Assembly (NCBI RefSeq): GCF_012927205.1 | Contig: NZ_JABBGC010000001.1 | Location: 310,001-374,000, forward strand | Origin: Chitinophaga fulva | GTDB taxonomy: Bacteria; Bacteroidota; Bacteroidia; Chitinophagales; Chitinophagaceae | DNA length: 64,000 nt | Reading direction: 5' to 3' | Shown: one piece after another, positions 26,053 through 33,600 of the stretch | How the letters are laid out: each line of letters starts with the position of its first letter | Position numbering within the stretch: position 1 is the stretch's first letter | Position numbers and translations under genes: made by a program | Notes under the pieces: generated by a model | What the model saw: only the letters and a program-made list of their open reading frames with translations | Database searches by the model: none | What the model was told of the DNA's origin: nothing

Positions 26053-27465
26053 CTAATCTTCTGCTGGTCCGCCGTCGGCCATCCGCACCATTTTAGGCTG
26101 GAACCGGCCCACTACTTCCACCAGGTCGGCCTGTGCGGCCATCACAGTATGGATATCCTTGTAAGCACCAGGGGCTTCATCCAATCCGCCACCGATCAGG
26201 GTTACCCCATTATCCTGCAGCATCTTTCTCATTTCATCATTGGTGATGGAAGCGATGGCTTTCGTACGGGACATCTGCCGTCCGGCGCCATGCGACGCGG
26301 AATGCAGGCTGGTAGTTTCGCCTTTACCCCGCACAATAAAGCCGGGTGCAGTCATGGAGCCGGGAATAATACCCAGTACGCCTTTCCCGGCGGGGGTAGC
26401 GCCTTTACGATGTACAATCAGCTCTTTACCGTGATGCACTTCCTTCCAGGCGAAATTATGATGGTTCTCCACCCTCGCCAACATAGTAGCGCCCATTTCA
26501 GCGATCAGCCGCTTATGGATCAGGTGGTGACATGCGGAAGCGTAATCACCGGCAAGGTTCATCGCCAGCCAGTACTCCTGCCCTGCCTCCGTGTTCAGGT
26601 CCAGCCACGCCAGATGCTGCGCATCTTTTGGCAACACACACAGCTCTTTGGCCAGCCGGGTATAATGCCCGGCCACCTGTGCACCCAGGCCACGGGAACC
26701 GGAGTGGGACAACACTGCCACATAATCTCCGGGAACCAGGTCCCATTCGTTGTTGGCATCAGTGATGGTCACCACACCCCACTCCACGAAGTGGTTACCG
26801 GAACCGGAAGTTCCCAGTTGGCCGGCAGCTTTAGCCTGCAGGTTACGCAGTATCTGAATTTCCTTAAACTCGGTTCTTTCCAGTACGGCATCGTCGTCAT
26901 TCTTTTTCCATTCCGCGCCTGCACCGAATTTGGTTTTGTATTTCAGCGCTTTTTCATACTCGCCGGCTTTGGTAGTCAGACTAGCTACCGGCAGGTCCAG
27001 TATGCTCAAACACATACGGCATCCGATGTCCACACCAACGCCGTAAGGTATCACAGCATTCTCAGTGGCCAATACACCGCCTATCGGCAGGCCATACCCC
27101 TGATGGGCATCCGGCATCAATGCGCCGGCAACGGCAACGGGCAAACGTACCGCGTTGTTCAGCTGGCGGATAGCGCCTTCTTCAATGGCGTCACCACCGA
27201 AGACAGCGTAATCTACCGGCTTCTCCCGCAATGCGATGATTTCGGGACGTTCTTCTGGTATCAAAGCGGTGGCCACCTGCGCCCATACCGCATCTTCGGT
27301 ATAGGCAGCCGGATCTGCCAGCACTTTGGCCAGTATGGTTGCTGTTTCCTCTGCTGTAGCCGTTGCGTAATGCTGGGTAATAACGTCAATGGCTGTACTA
27401 ATTACCGGGCCCTGTGGGTAACCTAAAGCGCGTAATTGTTTTCCGGTCATTTTCAATTCAGACAT
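26053..27465 (-). CDS. rtcB: RtcB-family RNA-splicing ligase
   Basis: A 470-residue RNA ligase that joins 3'-phosphate or 2',3'-cyclic phosphate ends to 5'-OH ends using GTP and Mn2+. Metal ligands and active site are visible: D146 and C149 in GVGVDIGC, H225 in SGNHFVEWG, H254 in HSGSRG, H335/H336 in ENHHN, and the guanylylated histidine H392 in SHGAGRQMSRTKA. All key residues are present, so the enzyme should be active. It is the third gene after an AAA ATPase and a basic protein on the same strand, 13 bp beyond the latter. No RtcA cyclase, archease or RtcR regulator gene is nearby. Confidence 0.93.
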   Translation of the reverse strand: MSELKMTGKQLRALGYPQGPVISTAIDVITQHYATATAEETATILAKVLADPAAYTEDAVWAQVATALIPEERPEIIALREKPVDYAVFGGDAIEEGAIRQLNNAVRLPVAVAGALMPDAHQGYGLPIGGVLATENAVIPYGVGVDIGCRMCLSILDLPVASLTTKAGEYEKALKYKTKFGAGAEWKKNDDDAVLERTEFKEIQILRNLQAKAAGQLGTSGSGNHFVEWGVVTITDANNEWDLVPGDYVAVLSHSGSRGLGAQVAGHYTRLAKELCVLPKDAQHLAWLDLNTEAGQEYWLAMNLAGDYASACHHLIHKRLIAEMGATMLARVENHHNFAWKEVHHGKELIVHRKGATPAGKGVLGIIPGSMTAPGFIVRGKGETTSLHSASHGAGRQMSRTKAIASITNDEMRKMLQDNGVTLIGGGLDEAPGAYKDIHTVMAAQADLVEVVGRFQPKMVRMADGGPAED

Positions 27466-27478
27466 AATGGGGGTCTAT

Positions 27479-28228
27479 TCAATCAATGTTATCGTAATAT
27501 TCCTCCTGCACCAGTTGATACAGGGGTTTCTTTTTATATTTCTCTTTGTGTTTCACATCAAACTGCCAGCTTCTCCAGCCGTTACGATGGCTCTGTGTAA
27601 GCCAGCACATACGATGTTCCAATTGACGGCTGGTAATGTAGTTGTCTATCTCCTGTATTTGCGATTCCAGCACGGGGTCCACTATACGTTGATGTGTCAG
27701 CATATGAGGCCGTACCCGTAATATAAAACGCCAGGGCTCCTTAAACACCATGACAGGTACCTCCTTTTTACCGCATTTCCGCACCTCCTGTTGTACTTCA
27801 AAGTAAGCAGCTTCCTGTTGTGTAAACCGGAGTTTGTCAAACTCCCACAAATCAAGACGGCGTAAAGACTGCTCTTTGTCTACCCATACCTTTTTACCAC
27901 GCAGCCGTTTCTTCTTTTTAAAATCTTTCCGGTGGAAATATTGCACCGTATTGATTTTAACAAGGATTTCCTGAAAAAATGATGCCTGTTTTCCACGGGC
28001 TACGTCATCTCTCAATATAAAAAAGCGTTCATAACCTTTCTGGATAGGCGGCTTCAGTGGAACATAAAGCGGCTCACGGCTTTTACGCCAAAGCGCTCTT
28101 CTGTATTTGTCCAGTCGCAAAATCTCTTTGTCTCTCGCTGTAATTACTGCACGGCGTTTTTGTCTCGCTGTTTTGAGCCGTGCGGACTCAATATAATATT
28201 GTAATTCGTCTGAAAATAACTTGTCCAT
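27479..28228 (-). CDS. Basic protein of unknown function, between AAA ATPase and RtcB genes
   Basis: A 249-residue soluble protein that I do not recognise. It is strongly basic throughout, with clusters such as RQKRRAV (22-28), RRALWRKSR and KDFKKKKRLRGKKVW (about 100-115), and rich in aromatics. A C-terminal WRSWQF and KHKEKYKKK tail follows. No cysteine metal cluster, P-loop or signal peptide is seen. The charge suggests binding to nucleic acid, and the tight link to rtcB (13 bp) suggests a role in RNA repair, perhaps substrate delivery or end processing. Both points are inference. It starts about 130 bp after the ATPase gene. Confidence 0.7.
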   Translation of the reverse strand: MDKLFSDELQYYIESARLKTARQKRRAVITARDKEILRLDKYRRALWRKSREPLYVPLKPPIQKGYERFFILRDDVARGKQASFFQEILVKINTVQYFHRKDFKKKKRLRGKKVWVDKEQSLRRLDLWEFDKLRFTQQEAAYFEVQQEVRKCGKKEVPVMVFKEPWRFILRVRPHMLTHQRIVDPVLESQIQEIDNYITSRQLEHRMCWLTQSHRNGWRSWQFDVKHKEKYKKKPLYQLVQEEYYDNID

Positions 28229-28357
28229 AACAAATGGTCTGGTGAGTTTTTAATCTCGTTCACCGATCGGTGAAAACGATGTACCATCGGGTTGTATACA
28301 GACAAGTAATTCTTTTTCATGACTAATAATATTTTTAATGAGATGAATAATGTTTGT

Positions 28358-29422
28358 TTATACTCTTTCTTCCAGCAGCGTTCTTCTGAAACCGATCACA
28401 TTTTTCGGCGTCTCAAAAGAAGGTTCATGCTGATTGGCTATTTCAGCGATACTCATGGATTTGTTGATCACGGTATCATAGCCTAAATGTTTGGACAACC
28501 GTTGTGCTTTGGCCGCAGAGAGTTTCTTAAACTCATACTTGGCAATCAGCCTGCCTTTGCGCAACAGTGCGCTATCAATGGCAGACAAGTCGCTGTTGAA
28601 AGAACAAACCAGCTGTATGTTCAGGCAATCCGCCAACAGTCCGTCAGACAAATTCAACAGGTTGGACACAGATGAATTGCCGCTGAACTTCCTGTCCATG
28701 ATCACGTTTTCTGCATCTTCAATAATCACCACACAGTTAGGATTATCTATCAGCAGTTCCATGAATTCCGGATTCATGATATTATGCGCCAGGTCCGGTG
28801 ATACAAACAAGATACGTTTTTTAATTTTACCGATGAGATAACGCAGATACGTTGTCTTACCGGTTCCAGGGATACCGTGCAGCAGCACGATACCTTTGTC
28901 CTTGTCTTTGCGCAATCGCTGTTGTATTACCTTATCTACTTCGCGGAAATCATCTTCATAAAACAGTCCGATGTCCAGTTTAGTGCGCTTGATCTCCATA
29001 CTTTTCAGCTCCAGCCCTTTGCGGCCACTGACGATGAGATTAATTTCATGTGGCTCACGGCGCTGCTTTTCTTTATAACGTGTAGCCGTCTCCGTTATCT
29101 TTGCTACAAACGCAACATCTGTGCCATCGTGCAATATCTCCACCCAGGAATGCCAGAAGGCAACCACACTGTTGTTATTGAGCACCATGACGGTTTGTGC
29201 GTGTTTATATTTTTTCTTTTTCGTATCGTAATCGGTATAGCGGTAGGTATGCAGTATCATGCCTTCAAAAGCTTTCACAAATGCGGCTTCTGCTTTTTCT
29301 CCGTCTATATCGTAGATATTATTGATATTGGGTATACTGTTAAAATGAACGGTATACACTCCTTTGGGCGCAAAATATTCTCCATCGGTTATATCTATCT
29401 GGTTGTTGACCATCGCTTTCAT
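28358..29422 (-). CDS. AAA-family ATPase, Bcs1/proteasomal-ATPase-like core
   Basis: A 354-residue protein with an unrecognised N-terminal domain (about 1-150) and one C-terminal AAA module. Walker A GIPGTGKTT is at residues 183-191, Walker B CVVIIEDAEN at 230-239, the sensor-1 asparagine in CSFNSD (about 276), and an arginine-finger-like LLRKGR follows. The start at 29422 (MKAMVNNQ) was chosen over an ATG 84 nt earlier, because the extra 28 codons overlap a GGAGCCC-GGGCTCC hairpin and look non-coding. AAA modules of this type form rings that remodel protein or RNP. It heads the transcript leading to rtcB, and two terminators lie in its leader. Confidence 0.85.
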   Translation of the reverse strand: MKAMVNNQIDITDGEYFAPKGVYTVHFNSIPNINNIYDIDGEKAEAAFVKAFEGMILHTYRYTDYDTKKKKYKHAQTVMVLNNNSVVAFWHSWVEILHDGTDVAFVAKITETATRYKEKQRREPHEINLIVSGRKGLELKSMEIKRTKLDIGLFYEDDFREVDKVIQQRLRKDKDKGIVLLHGIPGTGKTTYLRYLIGKIKKRILFVSPDLAHNIMNPEFMELLIDNPNCVVIIEDAENVIMDRKFSGNSSVSNLLNLSDGLLADCLNIQLVCSFNSDLSAIDSALLRKGRLIAKYEFKKLSAAKAQRLSKHLGYDTVINKSMSIAEIANQHEPSFETPKNVIGFRRTLLEERV

Positions 29423-29694
29423 TTTCAAATTGCACTTTAAAATTAGTCTTCCCTGATAGTGATTTACCGGAGCCCCTGTGGGCTCCAGGCAAATCATGCT
29501 TATCATTTCCGGTACGTATAGGTACCTCTTTGGGGGGGAAGTTACAAGTTATCCTCTTGATAACCTGAAGATGGGGGTTAATTCAAACAGAGACGAAAAA
29601 AATATCTTTAAGGGAGATTAGTCAGCGGAGCACGATTACTCCGCTACCTGTTTATAAAATGTACCTCCTCAAATAATCTTTTTACGATGAACAC

Positions 29695-29727
29695 AAAAAA
29701 ACCCGGCCTGTTTTACACGGACCGGGC
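29695..29727 (-). terminator. Terminator T1 in the leader of the AAA-rtcB operon
   Basis: On the minus strand GCCCGGTCC and GGCCGGGT pair around a GTGTAAAACA-type loop (stem 29727-29702), then seven U. It lies about 280 nt before the AAA start. Nearly the same sequence recurs in T4 (30969-30941). Confidence 0.75.
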
Positions 29728-29747
29728 TACTAACGTTAACGTATATA

Positions 29748-29885
29748 CTACGTCAAGGCATGCCGGGTCCATTTAGCGTCAATGTGATTGATGCTATCCT
29801 TAAATCCATTACTGCGGCGCATTTCAGCGTTCAGCAACCGGTTTTTTATGGTGTTCCGTGGTAATGTCATTATCAAAATCATCAT
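29748..29885 (-). CDS. Possible small ORF between terminators T2 and T1
   Basis: Two overlapping readings exist. One frame gives 45 residues from 29885, starting directly after the U-run of T2 with no visible ribosome site. The other (29809-29753) gives the 18-mer MDLRIASITLTLNGPGMP, whose GPGM end recalls the GLGM end of the small ORF at 30998-31108. Neither has firm support. This region may be an untranslated leader. Confidence 0.2.
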   Translation of the reverse strand: MMILIMTLPRNTIKNRLLNAEMRRSNGFKDSINHIDAKWTRHALT

Positions 29886-29915
29886 AAAAAAAGCCCGGAC
29901 CAATTGATCCGGGCT
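29886..29915 (-). terminator. Terminator T2 in the leader of the AAA-rtcB operon
   Basis: A perfect 8-bp stem AGCCCGGA / TCCGGGCT (29915-29892, minus strand) with an internal A-T extension is followed by seven U. It closes a transcript of about 180 nt that starts at the promoter 30073-30105. Confidence 0.8.
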
Positions 29916-29943
29916 TCTGTTATATGATACAAATATATTTGTA

Positions 29944-30033
29944 CTACCTGTAACTATGAAACGCCCGGAACCCGCTCCTATCCTGCTTGCCGCAAGGGAT
30001 TGCTGATTCCATATTTAAGTTAAAGCGTACCAT
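29944..30033 (-). CDS. Possible 29-codon ORF in the short transcript before T2
   Basis: ATG at 30033 to TAG at 29944, about 35 nt after the inferred transcription start. The peptide begins MVRFNLNMESAIPCGKQDR. It contains a G-rich stretch, CAGG followed by GAGCGGGTTCCGGGC, which has a counterpart in the short transcript upstream of dinB. It could be a leader peptide, or the RNA itself may be the product. Confidence 0.3.
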   Translation of the reverse strand: MVRFNLNMESAIPCGKQDRSGFRAFHSYR

Positions 30034-30072
30034 TTTTTACAAGTGTTTACCTATTATCAATTTTTAACGATG

Positions 30073-30105
30073 CAAAGATAATGTGATAAATAGTGATAAT
30101 GCAAA
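30073..30105 (-). promoter_or_regulatory. Strong Bacteroidota-type promoter for the AAA-rtcB leader
   Basis: On the minus strand TTTG (30105-30102), a 21-bp spacer and TATCTTTG (30080-30073) match both consensus boxes of the Bacteroidota housekeeping sigma factor. The start would be near 30068. The transcript meets T2 after about 180 nt and T1 after about 360 nt. Confidence 0.75.
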
Positions 30106-30172
30106 TTTTTAACAGACTTTTTTCAAATTTTTTTTCTATGTAGATAAAAATAGTGTCGGCTCCTGACTGCAT

Positions 30173-30203
30173 AAAAAAACCGGAAGTGCGCATACTTCCG
30201 GTT
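30173..30203 (-). terminator. Terminator T3 after the dinB-family gene
   Basis: A perfect 10-bp stem AACCGGAAGT / ACTTCCGGTT (30178-30203) with a GCGCAT loop and seven U on the minus strand, 55 bp beyond the gene's stop. It separates this unit from the promoter at 30105. Confidence 0.85.
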
Positions 30204-30257
30204 GCTGTAATCGAATGAGGATAACAAAAACAGATGTTGTTGGTCGACCAAAAAAAA

Positions 30258-30824
30258 TCAGATCAAAACAGCGCTTTCTTCATATTCCTTTTCCAGTCTT
30301 TTCATCTGGCGGATATGACGTTCTATATGTTTAGTCAGGAAATAGATGTACTGATAGATATCCAGTTTGCCCAGATGGTTAACAGACATGTTGGTAAATA
30401 CCAGCACCCCTTCGCCATTTTTAAGCAAAGACAGATTGTACATGCATTGTGCATACTGTTGTTTCAGTAACACTTTTACTTCCTGCATATCTTTAAGCCC
30501 TGTAGGTTCCATGTGTTCAGGTCTTACCCATCCGAAGGACTTACTGCTGATCACATCGATCTGGCTGAATTTCTCTTCGTAATCTGCCGGCAACACAACG
30601 GCATGGCCGTTTCTTTTACGGTCAAGCGCCCTGCGGGTACTTTTGTTGATGATCAATAACAGGAAGTAATTAGTGAGGGTAATATGTTCCAGCACTTCCC
30701 GTATGCTCCATTGATCGCGGTCCGGTTTGAAGTCCAGCAAAGCTGGTTCCTTGTCAAACCAATTGTCCAATTCTCTGAAATTGGTGAGTAAAGCCTCTCT
30801 TACAACTTGAATAACGTTCCTCAT
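30258..30824 (-). CDS. DinB-family (four-helix) protein
   Basis: A 188-residue protein with the DinB/YfiT-like four-helix plan. The N-terminal helix FRELDNWFDKEPALLDFKPDRDQWSIREVLEHITLTNYFLLLI (about 16-58) contains the WS..evleHi signature and the first histidine of the usual metal triad. C-terminal histidines lie in YIYFLTKHIERHIRQMKRLE, equivalent to the second helix set. Members often bind a divalent metal and act as thiol-dependent S-transferases, but the substrate here is unknown. It is transcribed alone from a leader with two terminators (T5, T4) and ends at T3. Confidence 0.82.
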   Translation of the reverse strand: MRNVIQVVREALLTNFRELDNWFDKEPALLDFKPDRDQWSIREVLEHITLTNYFLLLIINKSTRRALDRKRNGHAVVLPADYEEKFSQIDVISSKSFGWVRPEHMEPTGLKDMQEVKVLLKQQYAQCMYNLSLLKNGEGVLVFTNMSVNHLGKLDIYQYIYFLTKHIERHIRQMKRLEKEYEESAVLI

Positions 30825-30940
30825 ATACTAACGTTTTTGGGGTTATGCACTGTACCTGTTTATACGAGATCAAATGGGCTTAGCACATAACATTCTTAAA
30901 AAATTGTTTGCCATTTCTGTGCCGGATTTCCCCGTGAAAT

Positions 30941-30969
30941 AAAAAACCCGGCCGTATTTACGGACCGGG
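30941..30969 (-). terminator. Terminator T4 in the leader of the dinB-family gene
   Basis: On the minus strand GCCCGGTCCGT and ACGGCCGGG pair with one bulge, then six U. It is about 120 nt before the gene start and nearly the same in sequence as T1. Confidence 0.75.
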
Positions 30970-30997
30970 CAATCATGTAATGGGTTACGTTACATTA

Positions 30998-31108
30998 TTA
31001 CATACCAAGTCCATATGGCTTTTTTAAGGCAAAGCCATTCCCTTTACACCAGGTGGTGTATTGAATATTTTGACCAGTTATCGTCTGAAGTTCTTTCACT
31101 GTCGTCAT
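30998..31108 (-). CDS. Possible 36-residue protein between terminators T5 and T4
   Basis: ATG at 31108 to TAA at 30998. The peptide begins MTTVKELQTITGQNIQYTTW, which resembles the first helices of a small helix-turn-helix protein (VKELqxITG), and ends GFALKKPYGLGM. Codon use looks protein-like and there are no rare-codon clusters, so it is the best-supported small ORF of this region. It would require read-through of T5 or an unseen promoter. Confidence 0.4.
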   Translation of the reverse strand: MTTVKELQTITGQNIQYTTWCKGNGFALKKPYGLGM

Positions 31109-31120
31109 TTCAGTACTGCT

Positions 31121-31161
31121 TCAAAAGCAAAAGGTCCCGCCTCAGTGAGTGCGGGACCTTT
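31121..31161 (-). terminator. Terminator T5 in the leader of the dinB-family gene
   Basis: A perfect 11-bp stem AAAGGTCCCGC / GCGGGACCTTT (31130-31161) with a ten-base loop, followed on the minus strand by TTGCTTTTG. It closes a transcript of about 165-180 nt from the promoter at 31301-31332. Confidence 0.8.
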
Positions 31162-31185
31162 GTTTATATCGTTTGATAACTATCG

Positions 31186-31245
31186 TTAACAATCGGTGCA
31201 ACGTGCCCGCAATCCGTCATGGACCTGCTTTTGCTTGCAGGCCAT
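31186..31245 (-). CDS. Possible 19-codon ORF in the short transcript before T5
   Basis: ATG at 31245 to TAA at 31186, peptide MACKQKQVHDGLRARCTDC with three cysteines. The first codons overlap a small CCTGC-GCAGG hairpin. The G-rich stretch GACGGATTGCGGGC parallels the one before T2. It may be a leader peptide or part of a structured RNA. Confidence 0.3.
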   Translation of the reverse strand: MACKQKQVHDGLRARCTDC

Positions 31246-31300
31246 CGTAATAATCTTATATGTTGACAGAAGTTGCACTAAGAAATTTTGTTATTTGCTA

Positions 31301-31332
31301 CAAAGGTAAATTTTATTTTTTTTATTACACAA
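31301..31332 (-). promoter_or_regulatory. Strong Bacteroidota-type promoter for the dinB leader
   Basis: On the minus strand TTG (31332-31330), a 21-bp A-rich spacer and TACCTTTG (31308-31301). The start would lie near 31296. The spacing to the first terminator is almost the same as in the AAA-rtcB leader. Confidence 0.75.
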
Positions 31333-31365
31333 TAATATAGCCTACTTTTTTTATAGAGTTAACAA

Positions 31366-32343
31366 TTAGTTTATATTATCCCGCTTTTCATTTTTCATTT
31401 GCTGCACCTGTTGCTGAATTTGCTGGTTCTGCTGCTGTAATTTTTCTATTTCCTCCTGCTGACGGATCAGATGCAAGGTCAGCTCCTCAACTTTTTTCAG
31501 CAGCCGGGCATTCATATCTCCCAGGTCCAAACCGGTACTGTCCACCTCTTTGGCGGATGGCATCTCCGGCAAATGTTTGTGCTGTTGAATAAAAGCGGCG
31601 GTGCTTTTCAGGGACGGCAGCGGATAATCCTTCTCAAACACATAGTCCGGCCAGGTACCGGCGGTTTTTACCTTGATACGTTCGGCAATCATGGACCCGG
31701 CTACGGCCAACTGGTAGCCTGCGGTCTGATGGGTACCGATGCCGACGGTGTTGTCCAGCGCAGACACAAAAAGAGCAGGTTTGGCGGCATATTGCAAAGC
31801 AGCATAGCTATCAGCCGCCTGCGCTCCAAGGAAATACAAACCATATCCAAACCGATCAACATTAGCGCCCATCTTAACACCGTAAGACTGGTTTGGTCCG
31901 GCATGGTTTACAAATTCAACTTCGTATCCCCCATTATTCCCATCCTTCCCCATACGAAACCGCTCAAAGTTGTATGCACCGGGGACAATAATTTGTCCCT
32001 CTCTCTCCAACACCACCCTGGACCATGGTGTAGCCGGGTCGTTATTGGTCTTCCGGAAATAAAGGTCCTGATCAAAGAAGCTTCCGGAAAACTGCATCGC
32101 AAAATTATTGCTCCTTTCAGAATGCCGCACATCCAACAAATGCCACCAGTTTGTAGCACCAATGGGATAATTTATCGGCCCATTAGCCTGAAAGAAGCCG
32201 GATACAGCCCCATCCTTCCCCTGCAGACCAGCGTCATTTCTATAATCAGTACGGGAAGATGACTCTCCCCACAATACTGGCGTTTGCGCTACAGCTGCCA
32301 CAGAACTGCCTACCATCAGGGCTAACAAGCATAATTTTTTCAT
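31366..32343 (-). CDS. Secreted protein with pyocin-knob-like and S74/tail-fibre-like C-terminal parts
   Basis: A 325-residue protein with a signal peptide (1-19, MKKLCLLALMVGSSVAAVAQ). Residues about 50-110 (INYPIGATNWWHLLDVRH ... AMQFSGSF ... LYFRKTN ... PWSRVVLE) resemble a pyocin-knob domain of phage tail fibres. The C-terminal part (WPDYVFEKDYPLPSL, HKHLPEMPSAKEV, then MNARLLKKVEELTLHL) is the S74-like end common in Bacteroidota surface proteins. A glutamine-rich coiled coil (about 275-320) suggests a trimer. The function is probably surface binding or a structural role. No phage genes are nearby, so these are domesticated domains. It is a single-gene unit. Confidence 0.75.
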   Translation of the reverse strand: MKKLCLLALMVGSSVAAVAQTPVLWGESSSRTDYRNDAGLQGKDGAVSGFFQANGPINYPIGATNWWHLLDVRHSERSNNFAMQFSGSFFDQDLYFRKTNNDPATPWSRVVLEREGQIIVPGAYNFERFRMGKDGNNGGYEVEFVNHAGPNQSYGVKMGANVDRFGYGLYFLGAQAADSYAALQYAAKPALFVSALDNTVGIGTHQTAGYQLAVAGSMIAERIKVKTAGTWPDYVFEKDYPLPSLKSTAAFIQQHKHLPEMPSAKEVDSTGLDLGDMNARLLKKVEELTLHLIRQQEEIEKLQQQNQQIQQQVQQMKNEKRDNIN

Positions 32344-32396
32344 AGATAAAGGGTTGTTTAAAACGGGTAAAACAATCCGCCAAGATAACCAATCCG

Positions 32397-33479
32397 CTAA
32401 AATAAACTCAGCTGACTGGTAGGCCGGCGGAAAGATTCCGTATTAAACTCAAAACGGTCCTGGTTTAATCCGTTCTTTTTTACGTGTAGCCGGAACTGTT
32501 GGCGGATCAAATCAGCAATATTCCCGTCCCCGCGCATCCGGCGGCCAAACTCACTGTCATTGACATTGCCGCCGTGCATGCTTTCAATCTGGTGCCATAC
32601 TTTATCAGCACGGTCGGGGAAGTTCTTATAAAGCCAGTCGTTGAAGATGATCTTCACGGCATCATTGAGCCGTACAACGGTATAACCGGCGTATTTAGCG
32701 CCATTGGCAGCAGCCATCTCCAGTAGCCTGGGTATCTCGTGGTCGTTCAGCCCGGGAATCATAGGGGCTGTCATCACGCCAACGGGTATACCGAAGTCGC
32801 TCAGCTCCTTCACAATTTTGAACCGCTGCGCGGCCGTCGTGGTGCGGGGTTCCATCTTCTGACGCAGCTCCTCCTGTAAGGTAGTAATGGAAACATATAC
32901 ACAGACCAGCTTCTCCTGCGCCAGCTGCTGCAGCAGGTAACGGTCCCTCAATACCAGCGAGTTTTTGGTGATGATGCCCACCGGCTGTTTATACTCCAGC
33001 GCTACTTCCAGCAGCTGCCGCGTAAGCCACATCTTACGTTCCACCGGCTGGTAGCAGTCTGTATTCCCCGAAAGGGAAATAGGTTTGGGCACCCAGTTTT
33101 TATTGTCCAGGAACTTGCGCAGCAGCTCCGGCGCATTATGTTTGACAATGATCTTCCGCTCAAAATCCAGTCCGGCGCTCAGCCCCCAGAATTGATGGGC
33201 ATTGCGGGCATAACAATAGATACAGCCATGCTCACAGCCCTGATATGGGTTCATGGAATACCACATCCCCACGTCCGGACTATCCACCTTGTTGACCAGG
33301 GTTTTGGCATGCTCCTCAAATACCTGGGTAGGTACATCCGCCTGCCACCACTCGTCAATCCCTTCCACATGCTCCTGTACGTATTCTCCCTTCAGGTATT
33401 TGTTCCGCGGATTTACCTGCGCACCACGTCCTTTGTAATAGGGGGTTTCAGATCCTCCTTCCTGGAATGGCAATGTCAT
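32397..33479 (-). CDS. PA0069-family radical SAM protein
   Basis: A 360-residue radical SAM enzyme related to spore photoproduct lyase. The [4Fe-4S] cluster cysteines are C82, C86 and C89 in GCEHGCIYCYARN (CxxxCxxC). The strings SGNTDCYQPVERK, VGIITKNSLVLRD and GVMTAPMIPGLND are diagnostic of the PA0069/Rv2578c group. A DNA-repair-type reaction is suspected for the family but unproven. The last five residues are QLSLF, a canonical beta-clamp-binding motif placed at the free C-terminus, which supports a DNA-linked role. Two 12-bp direct repeats lie just before the start codon. Confidence 0.88.
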   Translation of the reverse strand: MTLPFQEGGSETPYYKGRGAQVNPRNKYLKGEYVQEHVEGIDEWWQADVPTQVFEEHAKTLVNKVDSPDVGMWYSMNPYQGCEHGCIYCYARNAHQFWGLSAGLDFERKIIVKHNAPELLRKFLDNKNWVPKPISLSGNTDCYQPVERKMWLTRQLLEVALEYKQPVGIITKNSLVLRDRYLLQQLAQEKLVCVYVSITTLQEELRQKMEPRTTTAAQRFKIVKELSDFGIPVGVMTAPMIPGLNDHEIPRLLEMAAANGAKYAGYTVVRLNDAVKIIFNDWLYKNFPDRADKVWHQIESMHGGNVNDSEFGRRMRGDGNIADLIRQQFRLHVKKNGLNQDRFEFNTESFRRPTSQLSLF

Positions 33480-33481
33480 AC

Positions 33482-33514
33482 ACTAAATATTTTAGTAAAA
33501 ATACTAAATATTTT
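33482..33514 (-). promoter_or_regulatory. Direct repeats with 21-bp period before the radical SAM gene
   Basis: ACTAAATATTTT occurs twice (33482-33493 and 33503-33514), exactly 21 bp apart, ending at base -3 relative to the ATG at 33479. Two helical turns of spacing is what a regulator binding the same DNA face twice would need. No consensus -7 box overlaps them cleanly. The role as operator is inferred. Confidence 0.45.
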
Positions 33515-33600
33515 GTCATTTCTTTATTTAGGTATTTTATTATTTGATCAAGCCAGGGCTTACTAAAGGCTCCTATCACAATAATCAAATAAGAAAATAT

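Noticed and set aside
26020..27426. Plus-strand open frame of 468 codons lying antisense to rtcB
   Set aside because: The opposite strand encodes an intact RtcB with all active-site residues. The antisense frame shows no recognisable domain and reflects the codon bias of rtcB.
29692..31161. CRISPR-like array suggested by repeated CCCGG hairpins
   Set aside because: The hairpins are unevenly spaced, differ in sequence and are each followed by a U-run. They are terminators, not direct repeats with spacers.
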